Source: Tetrahymena elliotti 4EA (lineage: Eukaryota; Ciliophora; Oligohymenophorea; Hymenostomatida; Tetrahymenidae). Taken from it: DNA of 54,875 nt. The notes below the pieces were generated by a model. The model made no database searches. It saw only the letters and a list, made by a program, of their open reading frames with translations, and was not told where the DNA came from. How positions within the stretch are numbered: position 1 is the first letter of the stretch; every line of letters starts with the position of its first letter. The stretch is from NCBI GenBank assembly GCA_000231825.2, contig JH720348.1, positions 73,911 to 128,785 of the forward strand. The letters are read 5' to 3'. This document shows, piece after piece, positions 1-11,300 of the stretch. A program made the position numbers and the translations under genes.

Positions 1-820
1 TTAATTACTGGCTATTTTTGATATGAAAATAAATAAATAAATTCAGCATGCATCATCATAATCATAATCATCATCTTTCTTTCTAAAATCCTTCAAAAAT
101 ATTAATAAATTACACATTATTTTTAATATGAAAATAAATAAATAAATTCAGCATGCATCATCATAATCATAATCATCATCTTTCAATCTAAAATCCTTCA
201 AGAATATAAATTAATTAGTTACAACCTATTTTTAATGAAAATAAATAAATAAATTCAGCATGCATCATCATAATCATAATCATCATCTTTCAATTTAAAA
301 TCCTTCAAGAATGTTAATTAATAAATTACCGACTATTTTTAATATGAAAATAAATTAATAAATTCAGCATGTATCATCATAATCATAATCATCATCTTTC
401 AATCTAAAATCCTTCAAGAATATTAATAAATTACACACTATTTTTAATACGAAAATAAATAAATAAATTCAGCATTCATCATCATCATCTTTAAATCTAA
501 AATCCTTCAAGAATATAAATTAATTAGTTACAACCTATTTTTAATTTGAAAATAAATAAATAAATTCAGCATTCATCATCATAATCATCATCTTTCAATC
601 TAAAATCCTTCAAGAAAATTAATTAATTACCCACTATTTTTAATATGAAAAAAAATAAATTCAGCATGCACCATCATAATCATAATAATCATCTTTCAAT
701 CTAAAATCCTTCAAGGATATTAATAAATTACACACTATTTTTAATATGAAAATAAATAAATAAATTCAGCATGCATCATCATAATCATAATCATCATCTT
801 TCAATCTAGAATCCTTCAAG
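1..820. repeat. Tandem minisatellite, 8 copies of a ~105-bp unit
   Basis: A unit containing 'attcagcatgcatcatcat', 'aaaatccttcaag' and 'ctatttttaatatgaaaat' recurs eight times. The anchor 'ttcagcat' starts at about 42, 147, 254, 363, 468, 565, 660 and 765, so spacing is 105, 107, 109, 105, 97, 95 and 105 bp. Length changes are not multiples of three, so the array is unlikely to be coding. It ends right at the acceptor of the exon that follows, so it probably lies in an intron of the gene ending at 987. Confidence 0.9.
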
Positions 821-823
821 TAG

Positions 824-987
824 AAGAGCAAGAAATTAGAAATAAAAAGAAAGTATTACCAACTGTTTAAAATAAAAAAGTAAATAAATCATTTTTGATT
901 TATGATTAAAGTGGAGAAATGAATGCAGAATGTGCTCGAATCTTTACAGGCTTTTCAAAATTAGATGAATTGATTTTGAAAGTGTGA
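824..987 (+). CDS. Terminal exon of an unrecognised gene (5' part outside the window)
   Basis: With TAA/TAG read as Gln, the frame from the AG acceptor at about 822-823 runs open to a TGA at 985-987 and gives a charged, ordinary-looking C-terminus: 'KKVLPTVQNKK', then 'FLIYDQSGEMNAE', then 'ELILKV' and stop. The base composition is less AT-rich than the flanks. The exon directly follows the 105-bp repeat array, which I infer to be intronic. It converges with the kinase gene on the other strand, with only ~136 bp between the two stops. No domain is recognisable and the exact acceptor (821 or 824) is uncertain. Confidence 0.6.
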
Positions 988-1123
988 GTTACTATCTATT
1001 TTTTAATTTTTAAAAAATAAATTAAATTTTATTTAAAAATTAAAATAAAAGCATTTACCCTCTTCTTATAAGTTAATAAAAAAGAAAATCAATTAATTTA
1101 ATTCATTTGATTTCAAGATTCAT

Positions 1124-3527
1124 TCAAAAAGCATACTTTTTTCTTGAGAAAGAACTAAAAATTTAATTTATTTTTTAACAACAGATAGATAGTAATAATA
1201 TTACTTGCTATTTCTAATAAAAAGAATATCTTAAAAAATAAAAAATTTTAAAAGTCTTTAAAAATTTTTTAATAAAATCTGCTTTCTCTTTGTACTTTTA
1301 TTTTGAACCTAAACATCTTTCTTAATTCAACAAATTTATGAATAATTTATTAAACTATTTTCTATGTTTAGCGACAAATTAAATTATTTCTGACAATAAT
1401 ATTTTAATCTATTTGAATATCAAGCAAATAATATTGATTGATAGAATAAAACTATTAGATTTTTAATACTTGTTTGATGAAACTTGTTGTTGAATTTATA
1501 ATCCCATTTAATTTTGTGAAATTAGAGGAATTTCTGTCTTTTTCTGTGATCCTTGCCACTAAGAAAATTCTTTTAAACTCTAATTTGGCTTGATGGGCAC
1601 TACTTCTTACTAATTCGTAACCTAATTAGAATTTGCTTATTGATTTAAAACAATTGGTTAATTATTTTGTTGCTAATTTTTCATTTTTTCTAATTCTTGT
1701 TATAATATACTAATAATCTTATTTAAATTTTTATTTTCTTGCTCAAGCCTTTTCATTGATGCATTCTAAACAACTTGCTATGATTCATTTTTGTCCTTAA
1801 TTTCTGAAATAAGTTGCTCGAGGAAATTCTTTTCATTTTTACTTAAAAATTTATTAAATTGGTTTGAGTAGATTAAAAAATAATACATGATTGGGTAAAG
1901 TTTATCTTCAAAATGCTAGGCCAACTCAATTTCCTTTTTGAAAGGCTCAATTAATTGCTAAACTGCCCCGTCTTATTAGAAATCCATGAGCTCGACAAAC
2001 TTGCTTTCTAAAGAAATTCTAGAGAAACAATTCCTTTTAATATAATTAAAATATCCTTGATTTCAAACCTATTTCTTGGAATAAACTGAGTCAATCCATC
2101 AATAATGTATTGAAGTTGCTTCTTGTAAGTGAAATTTTAGAAATCTGGCTTGTATTGCAAAGGATTCTGCTTATTAAAAATCATGCTAGAATTGAAGCCT
2201 GAAATCATAGAGTAAATTAGGTAACCTTTTTGATAACAAAGTTAGAAGTAAATTAAGATTCATTGTTGTTGATTACCTAATGAACATGCTTCGCTCTTTT
2301 AAAATAAGTTAAGAATAATAAAATATAGGGTATTTATTATCATAGGAATTTACTCTTTGGCTAGGTTCTCTCTTAACTACAATCCCTAATTTTTAGTACT
2401 CTAAAGAGTAAGTGTCGAACTATTAAGGGTCATAACACTCAGGTGCCTAAAATGCAGTATTTCCCATCTTGGGTAAATAAAAGATAATGATTTAATTAAT
2501 AAGACGAAATAAGTAGGTTATTAGAAAGTACATATATGCCCATAGCATAACCTGATTATTTAGGAAGATTATCTGCCAATCCAAAATCAGCTAATTTTTT
2601 AAAATAATTTTAAATAAATCTAAATAGAAAATGATTTACAAACAATAACATTTCCATTGTAATCAATAAGTATATTATCCATCTTAAGATCATTGGCCAG
2701 ACAATTCTTTGAATGAATGAAGTAAAGTCCCTCAGCAATATCCTTTGAGTATTTGATTGCAGAAAGCTCATTCAGTTTTTTATTTGGATTTTTTTGGATG
2801 AGTTGATTAAGAGTTCCTAAATTCAAAGATTTTATTAAGTTAATTATCCATTAAAATCATTTGCTGAGTAATTATAAACTATTTATTTACCTAAACATTC
2901 AGTGAGTACAAGATAAATATACTCTTTTCCTTCTATTTATCCAATCAAATTGACTACATAGGGTGAACCTTTGCATTAATTGAGAATTTTAATCAAATGT
3001 TGTACCATATTTAAAGCTTTCTAGTCTATTTGGAATCTTTAACGTGTATTCCTTTGATGGCAAATCTTTTGTTAGATAGCTATTCCTTTGCTAGAACAAC
3101 TAATCCAAATGCTCCTTATCCTAAAAATCTAAAATCTCTATATCCTTTTTGAGATAATTCATTTTTCATTGTGTCATAGATATTACTTTAGTCTGCATCC
3201 AAAGGAGGATCTTAAATATCCTAAACTATAGGTAAAATATATAGAATAATTTATAGCTAGGATAATTAGCTCTTAGAAAAATTAAATTATGTCAAATTGA
3301 GTAAGAAGAAATTTTAAAGTTGAGAATGATTTGAGAAATGAATAGTCATGATATTATTATGATAAGAAAGCATTAAAAGAGTATTTACTCAGTAATCCTT
3401 ACTTGTCAAGCACCTAAATACCTTTATCTGCATACATCTACCTTATCTATTACCTATTTTAAATGTACCTAACTAGATTCTCCTTAGATGTGTCTAGTTG
3501 CTATTAATTTGAATTTAATTAACTCAT
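1124..3527 (-). CDS. Divergent protein kinase with C-terminal coiled coil; possibly broken
   Basis: Start ATG at 3527 ('MSQLNSNQQQ'). Kinase landmarks in order: glycine loop GQGAFGLV, AIK lysine, a helix-C region lacking a clear Glu, SPYVVNLIG, a catalytic loop reading LANDLKMDN in place of HRDLKxxN, DFG (SDFGLAD), APEC, subdomain IX (CSLGYLIYSMISG) and RNRFEIKDIL. A Q-rich coiled coil (KRLEQENKNLN) follows. Inferred introns: 3226-3421, 2817-2890, 2591-2639, 2468-2531, 2296-2353 and 2226-2276. The last two flank a 19-nt microexon (2277-2295). Two one-base frame slips are needed to keep the protein continuous: near 3010-3035, between AIKGIH and KALNMV, and near 2015-2060, just after RFEIKDIL. 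Each fits one missing A. They may be assembly errors or pseudogene lesions. The TGA at 1124 is the first in the final frame, so the C-terminal end is uncertain. Confidence 0.75.
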
Positions 3528-4250
3528 CTTAACCTCTTTAACACCAATTACTTATTTAGTTAATTGTAAAATTAATTATTTTTTTTATTTAAGAATGAAT
3601 TAATTTTTTTAAAAATATCTGTATTAAATTTAGAATGAAATAGATGTTAATATATTGATTAAATTATATTTTACTTCTTAACTTTTCTTTCATTTTTGTG
3701 CATTTATTTTTAATGAGAAAGTAGATTCAAATAATATTTTAAGCTGATTAATATTTTTAAATTGATAATTTGATTTTAAAGTGAAAATACTGTCAAAATC
3801 TCTTAAATAGATAAGCATATTCTTTTTCAGATTGTCTAAAAAATAACCAATATTTTAAACTTAAAAGAATCAACATTGATTGAATCACATTTTATACTTA
3901 TCCTAATAAAATCATTAAAAACAAAGATTTAAAAATGTAAAAAAATATAAAAGTAGAGAAATTAAATGAAGTTCAAATGAAGTATTTTAAAATATTTTAG
4001 TTTTTAGCAAAAGAGAAATTATCAAAAATGAAGGTAAATTGAAATAAAATTGTTTTGATTTAATGTATTAAATTTTGAATTAAGAAAGACATTTAAGTTT
4101 TTAAATGCATCTTTTAATAGGCTAAGTTGAAATAATGCAAATTATATTAAGCAGAGTTGAAGAGGATATAAAATAAATTATATTAAAATTAATTAATATA
4201 ACTAGAAATATTTAATTTTTTTGTTTATTAAGTAATAATAATAGATAGAA
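3528..4250. other. Intergenic region between two - strand genes
   Basis: About 720 bp of A/T-rich sequence lies between the kinase start and the stop of the next - strand gene. I see no convincing exon on either strand. It should hold the kinase promoter. Confidence 0.5.
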
Positions 4251-7200
4251 TCACTAAGATTGTAATATACGAAAGTTTTTTAAATGAAATTTTCCACTTC
4301 CGGTGTTAATTTTTTTAATTTCTTAAGCATATAGCAAAGAGGGGAGAGTTCTTTTTTTATCATCAGCAAAATCAATTTAAGGATAATTCTGAACAAATCT
4401 ACTCTTGGAGAACAGAGGTGATGTTTAAAGTTGATCAAAGACTTTGTTTTATATTTTAACTCTATTGAGATTGCTTTACTCTTTCCTTACTTTGTATGTT
4501 AAAGTCAAAGGCATATTTTTAGATTCTTTTAGAGAAGGGATTTTAAAATTCATATCTTAGTAAGCCTCGTCTGATTAGGCTAGATTAAAAACAGACTTAT
4601 TGCCAGATATATAAAAATTTTATGAAATGGAAGTTCTAAGTATGCTTTTGTCTGATATTTGTTTGTTCAAATTAGAGCTATTATTTAAAAATACATTAAA
4701 ATAATTTTCATTTGATTTGATTTGATTTGATTTTTTACCTTGAAGTGAGTTAATTATTTCCTGAGCTAGAGAATATAACACCCACCATTAATTGTTACCC
4801 CGAATTAACCTTATGGTTAATTCGGGGTAACAATTAATGGTGGGTGTTATATTCTCTTGAGCTTCTATCAGTGCTTATTTTTTTTGAAAGTTTTTTCAGG
4901 TTTATTGAAGAAGATGGCTTTGAAGAGGGGTTTTAATTAAAGATGAACTTTCTAAACTCTTAAACTGGCTATTCACTTTTTATCACTTTCAGAAATCCTT
5001 GAACTATATTTGGAGGGATTTAATAGTCTGCTTCTTGCTTTCTTCCTTAGTAAATTCTGGTCAGATTATCTTTTATTTACTTCTTAACTTCGTCCTTCTG
5101 AATACTTTTATTTGTTTTCTCATGCTCCTTAAAAAGCATATCAGTGAATATATCAAATATTTGCTTTTTTTAAATGTTTAAGTAGTGATTTTCCAAAAGA
5201 GTATTTTCAGTAAGTTTTTTTTCAGCAACTAATTCTAGCTTCTTCATATACCTAAAAGAAGAAGAAAATAAATTTCAAATTCAATCAATATAAATAAAAT
5301 ACATCTCTGAAGACAAAGCTATTTTAGACCTTGGTTGGTGTTTGACCTTTAAAGCATTCATGAAATAAACATGACCAAAATCGTCTATCATCCATTCAGT
5401 TCTCATTCTAGTAATCTTAGAATTAAAGAATACTTCTACATAATGAAACATCTTAAAGCACATATATTTAATGTAAGTCTCAAGATTTTATTTGATAAGT
5501 TTATCCTCAAACTCTTATTCTTATTCTTGAGTAATATAATCTTATGATGCTTGTGATATTTCCCCATTTATAATTTGAATTTCAACTAGAGCTCTATTAA
5601 ACAAAGGATGCCATTGATCCTCTTCATATCTAAACTTTACTTTAATATATTCCATGCTTCTTCTCTTAACTTTCATGTAATTTTAGATAAATAATATTGA
5701 ACTCCAAACAGGATCAATCTATTTTTTTTATTAATTTTTGCTTTAAATAAAACATTTTTTTTAAAGAACATCTAAAAATAACGAAAAAATAAATTTTATT
5801 TTGAAAGAAACATATGATAAGTGTTGATAATTAATTTACTTTTCTCTTCATCATTAGATTTAAGAACTCTAATTCATTAAGTACTTGGTTGAATTATTGA
5901 GAATTGACCACTGTGTTAGAATGCTGCTATTAATTAGAAATTTATTATTGCAATGGCAAGTTAAATGTAACTGAGCCTTTATGTAAAATTTGTTTATTTA
6001 ATTTGTCAGTTAACAAAGAAACTTATTTTTTGATCTGATTTCCTTGAAAATTGCTGATTTGTTATGAATTTTAATTGGCTTGCTGATTGCTGTTGAAATT
6101 GGAAGCGCTTTAATTATTTTAAATCTGATTTTAAACAACGTTAACATAATTTCCTTCACTATTTCTCTTTTACTCTACTTCAATATCATATTTTATAATG
6201 ACTGCTTCTCTGTTATCTTTTTCTTTGATCATTTCCTCTCTGTTTTACTGTTATTAAGCAGGATTTATAGCCAAAGTAATATTCTAATGAGAATTATTAA
6301 CACTAGGCTAATTTTTATTTTTTTTTCTTACAATATCCTAGGAGTTATTATGATTGTTATTGCTATTACTATTAGTACCAGTTACGTCATTTTTGATAAT
6401 ATAATTATTCTATTAAATTTATTACTATTATTGTTATTACTATCTTAATTCTAAATTATCAAGAAGGTACTTATATTTGTATCTCTTTTTATTCATAAAC
6501 TTTCTTAATTCTTATAAATTCAACTTTTCTTTCTGCTTAATGAATCTCATCATTTTATCTTTATGAGTATAAACTAACAATTTTGCTTCCCCTTAAACAA
6601 ATAATATCGTTTCAGGTACATATAATCTAAGAGTTCTGTTTCCTTTTTTTATTGGCTAAAGTCTAGTTAAGAGAAATGAATAGTCTTTCTCTTATGGTTT
6701 TTCTTCTTTTTCATAAGGAAAATCTTATCTATATTTCATTTTTTTCTCATCAACAATTCCAAAATGATCGTTTATGCTTGAATCATCATAATGCTAGTCT
6801 TCATTCACACTTTCAGAAATCCTATAGTTTATTTTTTATAATAAGCCCATTTATTTCATCAAAACAATAATATATAAATAAACAAATCAATACTTTCTAT
6901 TTTAAGATTCACAAATACTGCAATCACACATATGCTCTTCAGGCAGCTCTTTTTAGTGATGATGTTTTGCATTCTATTTAGAGGATTACTATTGCTTATC
7001 CAAAGCTACTGCTCTTTTACTTTTAACTGTTGAGATTTATTGAGTATTAGTATCTTAATTACTGCCAATTTAAAGCGAAAGAATTTAATTATCAACCTTA
7101 ATATCATCTTCATCATCTAAATCTATCTTAATAATAGGTTCCTCCAAATCTACATATTCGTTTATTTCATCTTGCTAAACATTAGCTAGCTAATTCCTTT

Positions 7201-7293
7201 TAAAAAGAGAATCTTGTCCTAAACAATAAAAATATATTAAGTATATTTAAACTATAAGAACAATTAATTACTAGTTGCATGCAAGGAAGTCAT
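4251..7293 (-). CDS. Unrecognised 894-residue protein, six exons, with an in-frame palindromic insertion
   Basis: Exons (- strand): 7272-7293, 6894-7218, 5840-6821, 5303-5718, 4739-5251 and 4251-4677. They total 2,685 nt = 895 codons including TGA. All five introns are GT...AG (53, 72, 121, 51 and 61 bp) with matching phases. The N-terminus is acidic (DLDDEDD) with a CDCSIC cysteine cluster. The middle is basic and helical (GNRTLRLYVPETI), then Q/N-rich with a polyQ run. A more conserved-looking block follows (DPVWSSILFIQNYMK, WHPLFNRALVEIQ, TEWMIDDFGHVYFMNA), then a K/S-rich tail. There is no signal peptide or membrane span. Residues ~714-743 are encoded entirely by the palindrome at 4768-4857. 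The WMIDDFGHVYFMNA block looks like a ciliate family motif, but I cannot name it. The + strand ORF at 6080-6448 is its shadow. Confidence 0.85.
4762..4863. mobile_element. 90-bp perfect palindromic (foldback/MITE-like) element with 6-bp target-site duplication
   Basis: The left arm 4768-4810 and right arm 4815-4857 are perfect 43-nt reverse complements around a 4-nt loop (ttat). The outer ends are AGAGAATATAACACCC... and its complement. The element is flanked on both sides by TGAGCT (4762-4767 and 4858-4863), a direct 6-bp duplication. Removing the element and one duplication copy restores a continuous frame (D-R-S-S-G-N-N) in the host exon. The insertion is 96 bp = 32 codons with no TGA in frame, so the host ORF stays open. 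The arms are richer in C/G than the surroundings (CACCCACC, ACCCCG). No transposase is encoded, so any mobilisation would be in trans. Confidence 0.85.
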
Positions 7294-8344
7294 GACTATT
7301 TACTATAATATTGTATTGTATTCCTTAATACTTATCAACTTAAAATCTATTTATAAAATCTATCAAAAGTCTATAATAATTTTTAAAAAATGAGATAGCT
7401 TTTGCTTTAAAACAATCAATATGATAAATATTGATTAATATTCTTAGGAGTATTCTTAATAATTTAATTAAACAACATAAAAAACTCAAAATTAAGTTTT
7501 AGATTTAATAATCATATGAATGCATATTTCCTTTCAATCAGTATTCAAATAAAATGTAAATCAACGATCTCTAAATATATCAACACATAAATTAGCAATC
7601 CAGTAAAAAATTGCTAATATCTGATTTGCAGCCAGTTTTATAATATCAAAATATATCATCTTTGATAGGATTGATAAAAGCATAATTCAAATTAAAATTC
7701 ATATTTTTAGAATCTCTAAAACAATCTAAGATTCTTGAATTATCTATTAATCTAACTTGTCTGTAAATTTTTAACTTTTAGATCAATATCAATCAGTAAA
7801 GTTAGTTTTTAAAATTTACAAGAAACATATATGACTGAAATAAATCTTTGATAGAGTGCTTTTTTTATAGAATTCACTGAATTAATTTTTTTTCTAAATT
7901 AGGGAATAACATTCATCAAAATGAAAATTGATTTAAGCCCAATCATACCATTTAATTTTTTTTAATTTAAATATTTAATGGCTTTTGTTCATATATTTTT
8001 TATTCGAAGGAATACTTAATCAAAATAATATGAATAAGAAGGAATGTCATTTAGAATGATTAAAATGAATTTAAAAGAGGAACATATATAACTAAAATAA
8101 ATTAAGATAATTTTAACATCATTTTATTATTTATTTTTTTATTTTTACACTTTAAACATTTTGTTTTGTTTTTTTTAGGTTTGTTAATTATTATATTGAA
8201 AAATTGTATTTTTCTTGTTTATTTTATTGATTTAAAATAATAGTTTCCATTCATTTTATAAATACTTTAAGCTTAATTAGTTAGTTAGTTAGTTAGCTAG
8301 ATTCTTGTTGCTTTTTTGATACAAAAAGAATTCAAATTTTTTGT
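7294..8344. other. Intergenic region
   Basis: About 1.05 kb between two - strand genes. It is AT-rich, with a short (ttag)n run at about 8,278-8,300. No exon-like stretch was found on either strand. The promoter of the 894-residue gene should be at the left side. Confidence 0.5.
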
Positions 8345-11300
8345 TCATTTATTAGCTGTAATATTTTTTGATTTAGAGTTATTTCTTGCTAGTTTTTCAG
8401 AAAGCTCATTTGTATTTTGCAAGACTTAAACAAGGGGAAGATCATAATTTTTGTTTTCATGAATAACTCTCATATTTTAGTGATTTTTAAGTATGCTTTA
8501 ATAATCATCTTCTTAATCACTATTTTCTCCATTTTAGTGATTATATTTTTCATCACTTTACTAGTAATCTTCCAATTCATCTTCATTATAGTATTAATCT
8601 TAATTGTTATCTAGTTAGTAATTTTCATAGCTACTATCATCACTTTATTTATCTTCTTCTTCATTTCTCTCATTTATAAATTTATTTTATTGAATCTAAT
8701 TATCTGATGAGATTTACTTGTCTTTATCATCTTTTTAAGATAGAATTTTATTTCTTTAATTATAATATTTCTGAAGAGCTTCATTTTTAACTTAAGACTT
8801 GTTTATATCCTCAAAAGTAGAAATTCTTAATTGTTCTGACAATTTATCTCCATCATCTTATTATTAATTCTAATTATCTGGATTAGTATTTTTAGAGGAC
8901 TTAAACTCACTTAACCACTGATTAGCTTTACTTCTTAATTCATTTTTTTACTGTGCTTTTATCCTCTCAATTTTTTCTTCATTAATACATTGTTTCCAAG
9001 ACCTAAATGATCTTTCTTACAAAACAACCTATAAAATAAAAATATTAATTTAATTATCTTTCTTTGAATAAAAATAATTCCTACTTTTCTAAATTGAATA
9101 ATAATTTATTTATATTGTTCTTCAAAAGCAACATTTTCATTTCTCAAGCTTGTTAGAACATCGTTCCATTTATAGAAAACTGTTCTTTTTAAATAATCTA
9201 CTCTTTGCTTTCTATATACTTCAGCTTCCTCTTTGCTTTATTAACTAAAGCTCTAAATAAGTTCAAATCCTTTCCTATAAATTTAAATTAATTAATTTAC
9301 TATTACAAATACAAATATTAATTTACTTTAAGACAGTTTTTTAGTAGTGTTTAATTGCCTTTTCCTCCTTGTACTCCATCTCTTACTAAAATAGTTGTTT
9401 ATTAATCTTAGCAGCTGTGTACAAATATTGCAATCCATTCTTAAGTATTCTCATATAACTAAATTAGTTTGCCACCACAATCAAGTGCTCTTAAAATTCC
9501 ATATACTTAAGCCATGGCTTAAAACCATAATATTTCTATTTATTAAAACAATAAATAAAATAAATAAATAAATAAAAATATAGATTAACTTGAATAGATT
9601 TTTAATGATGGTTTTTAGCCAAAAGGAGCTTTTCGACAGAAAGTTTTTTTTCTTTTTCTGCTTTTTCTTTTTTCTCTTTTTCTTCTCTCTTCTTTTTTTG
9701 ATAGTTTTCAAACTCTTCTTTCCTTTTTTCTCTTTCTTTTTCAATCTCCTCTAATTCTTTCCTTTTCTTTTCCTCTTCTTTCTGCTTTCTAAGTTCTTCA
9801 TGTCTATTTATAATAATTTTATTCTAGTTATTAATTTATTTCCTATTTCAAATTACTTTTTCTTGAACTCCTCAGCTTTCTTTTTTCTATCTTCATTTCT
9901 TTGCTGAATTTATCTGAGTCTTTCTTCTCTTTCTTTTTCTTTGTTTGTTTAGCCTGACATCTAAGATTCGCTATGTCCCTTGGAATTTTATCTCTAATTA
10001 GGTGATTTTGATTATCTAAATGTGATCTATTACTGTTGTTAATCTGATTAAGATGGCATAGGAGCTCTACTTCTAGCAATATCAGTCATCATACTCTCAT
10101 GACCCTCATAATTGTAGCTTTCAAACTAATTTTCTTCTTCATCATAATCATGTTGATATTAATCTTCTTCAGAATACTATTAGTTTTCATCCTAGTCGTC
10201 AAAATCATTTTAATCATAATAATATTATTATTCTTGTTATTATTTTCCTTGATCTTCATCTTCGTCATAATATTACTAATATTTTTGGTTTGGTTATTAA
10301 GGAGAGTAGCTTTAATTCTATTGAAATTATCTACTCAGTTATTCTCTTTGTGGCTTGTTATTTTCATATTTATTGTATGGTTATTGCTTGTTATTTGAAG
10401 TCTATGGAGATTACTGAACTGGAGATCTATTATTACTCTACAGTGCTTATTTTTTCTAAGGAGTTCCTTTTAAGTCTTTGTTATTTAATTAAACTCTATT
10501 ATTCGTATTTAAATTAGGACTTTTTTCTTAGTTTTTAAAGTTATCTCTTGTAGGCTTATTATCACTTTATGCAGAGCTCTAAGAAGCCATACTCGATCTT
10601 AAATTATTTCTTTCAGTACCTTATCTAGAACTTTATTTTGCATTTAGATTTGCTTTTTCAATTTGTTTAGGCTATCCTGTTTAATCATTTTGCTGATAAT
10701 TTATCTATCTTTTTTAACCATTGTTTTAGGATTATTCAGATAATTATTATTCATCGTCTTGATCTATTTCTTCCTATTCATCCTCTTGAATATTTTATTC
10801 GCTCTAAGATGCATTGAGTCTTAAGAATTATTCAATAACTCTTTGCTTTTGCTATTCTTTTTAATTCTAAGCCTCAACTTCAGATTGCTAAATATTTTAC
10901 TTTAAATTTGATATAAATCCCTTTATTTTGTATTTCAGATTATTTTTTTCTTCATTAAGCTTTTATTCCTATTTACAAATTTTCCAGTATTTTTTCCAGT
11001 GCCTCAAACAAATTCTAATTAATCTCCTTTTATAATATTCTCCTGCCCTATTCTAAATAAAAGTAAACTTTCAAACACATACTTCTTCTATTTATTTATC
11101 ATTTACCAAAAATGTATTTTCATGAATTTTTTCTTAGAGATAAAATTTGACATCTTTCTCATCTTTCTATGAATAGACATACTTTTTCCATGAAGAAAAA
11201 ACAACAAAGAGTTTCTTCAGCCTCATTATGTTCACACACTTTTATTATTCATTTAAAAAATCTTTAATAAATCCATTTAATTTTTACAAAAACACAATAT

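Noticed and set aside
6080..6448. + strand hydrophobic ORF of 122 residues
   Set aside because: It is antisense to the third exon of the 894-residue gene. The opposite strand encodes Q/N-rich sequence, which gives hydrophobic I/L antisense by composition.
9481..9744. - strand lysine-rich ORF with a hydrophobic tail
   Set aside because: It is in the wrong frame of the E/K-rich coiled coil. The true frame gives E-K-E-R-E-K repeats that continue by splicing.
10099..10517. Two overlapping + strand ORFs rich in I/L/F
   Set aside because: They are shadows of the acidic/Q-rich part of the large - strand coiled-coil gene.
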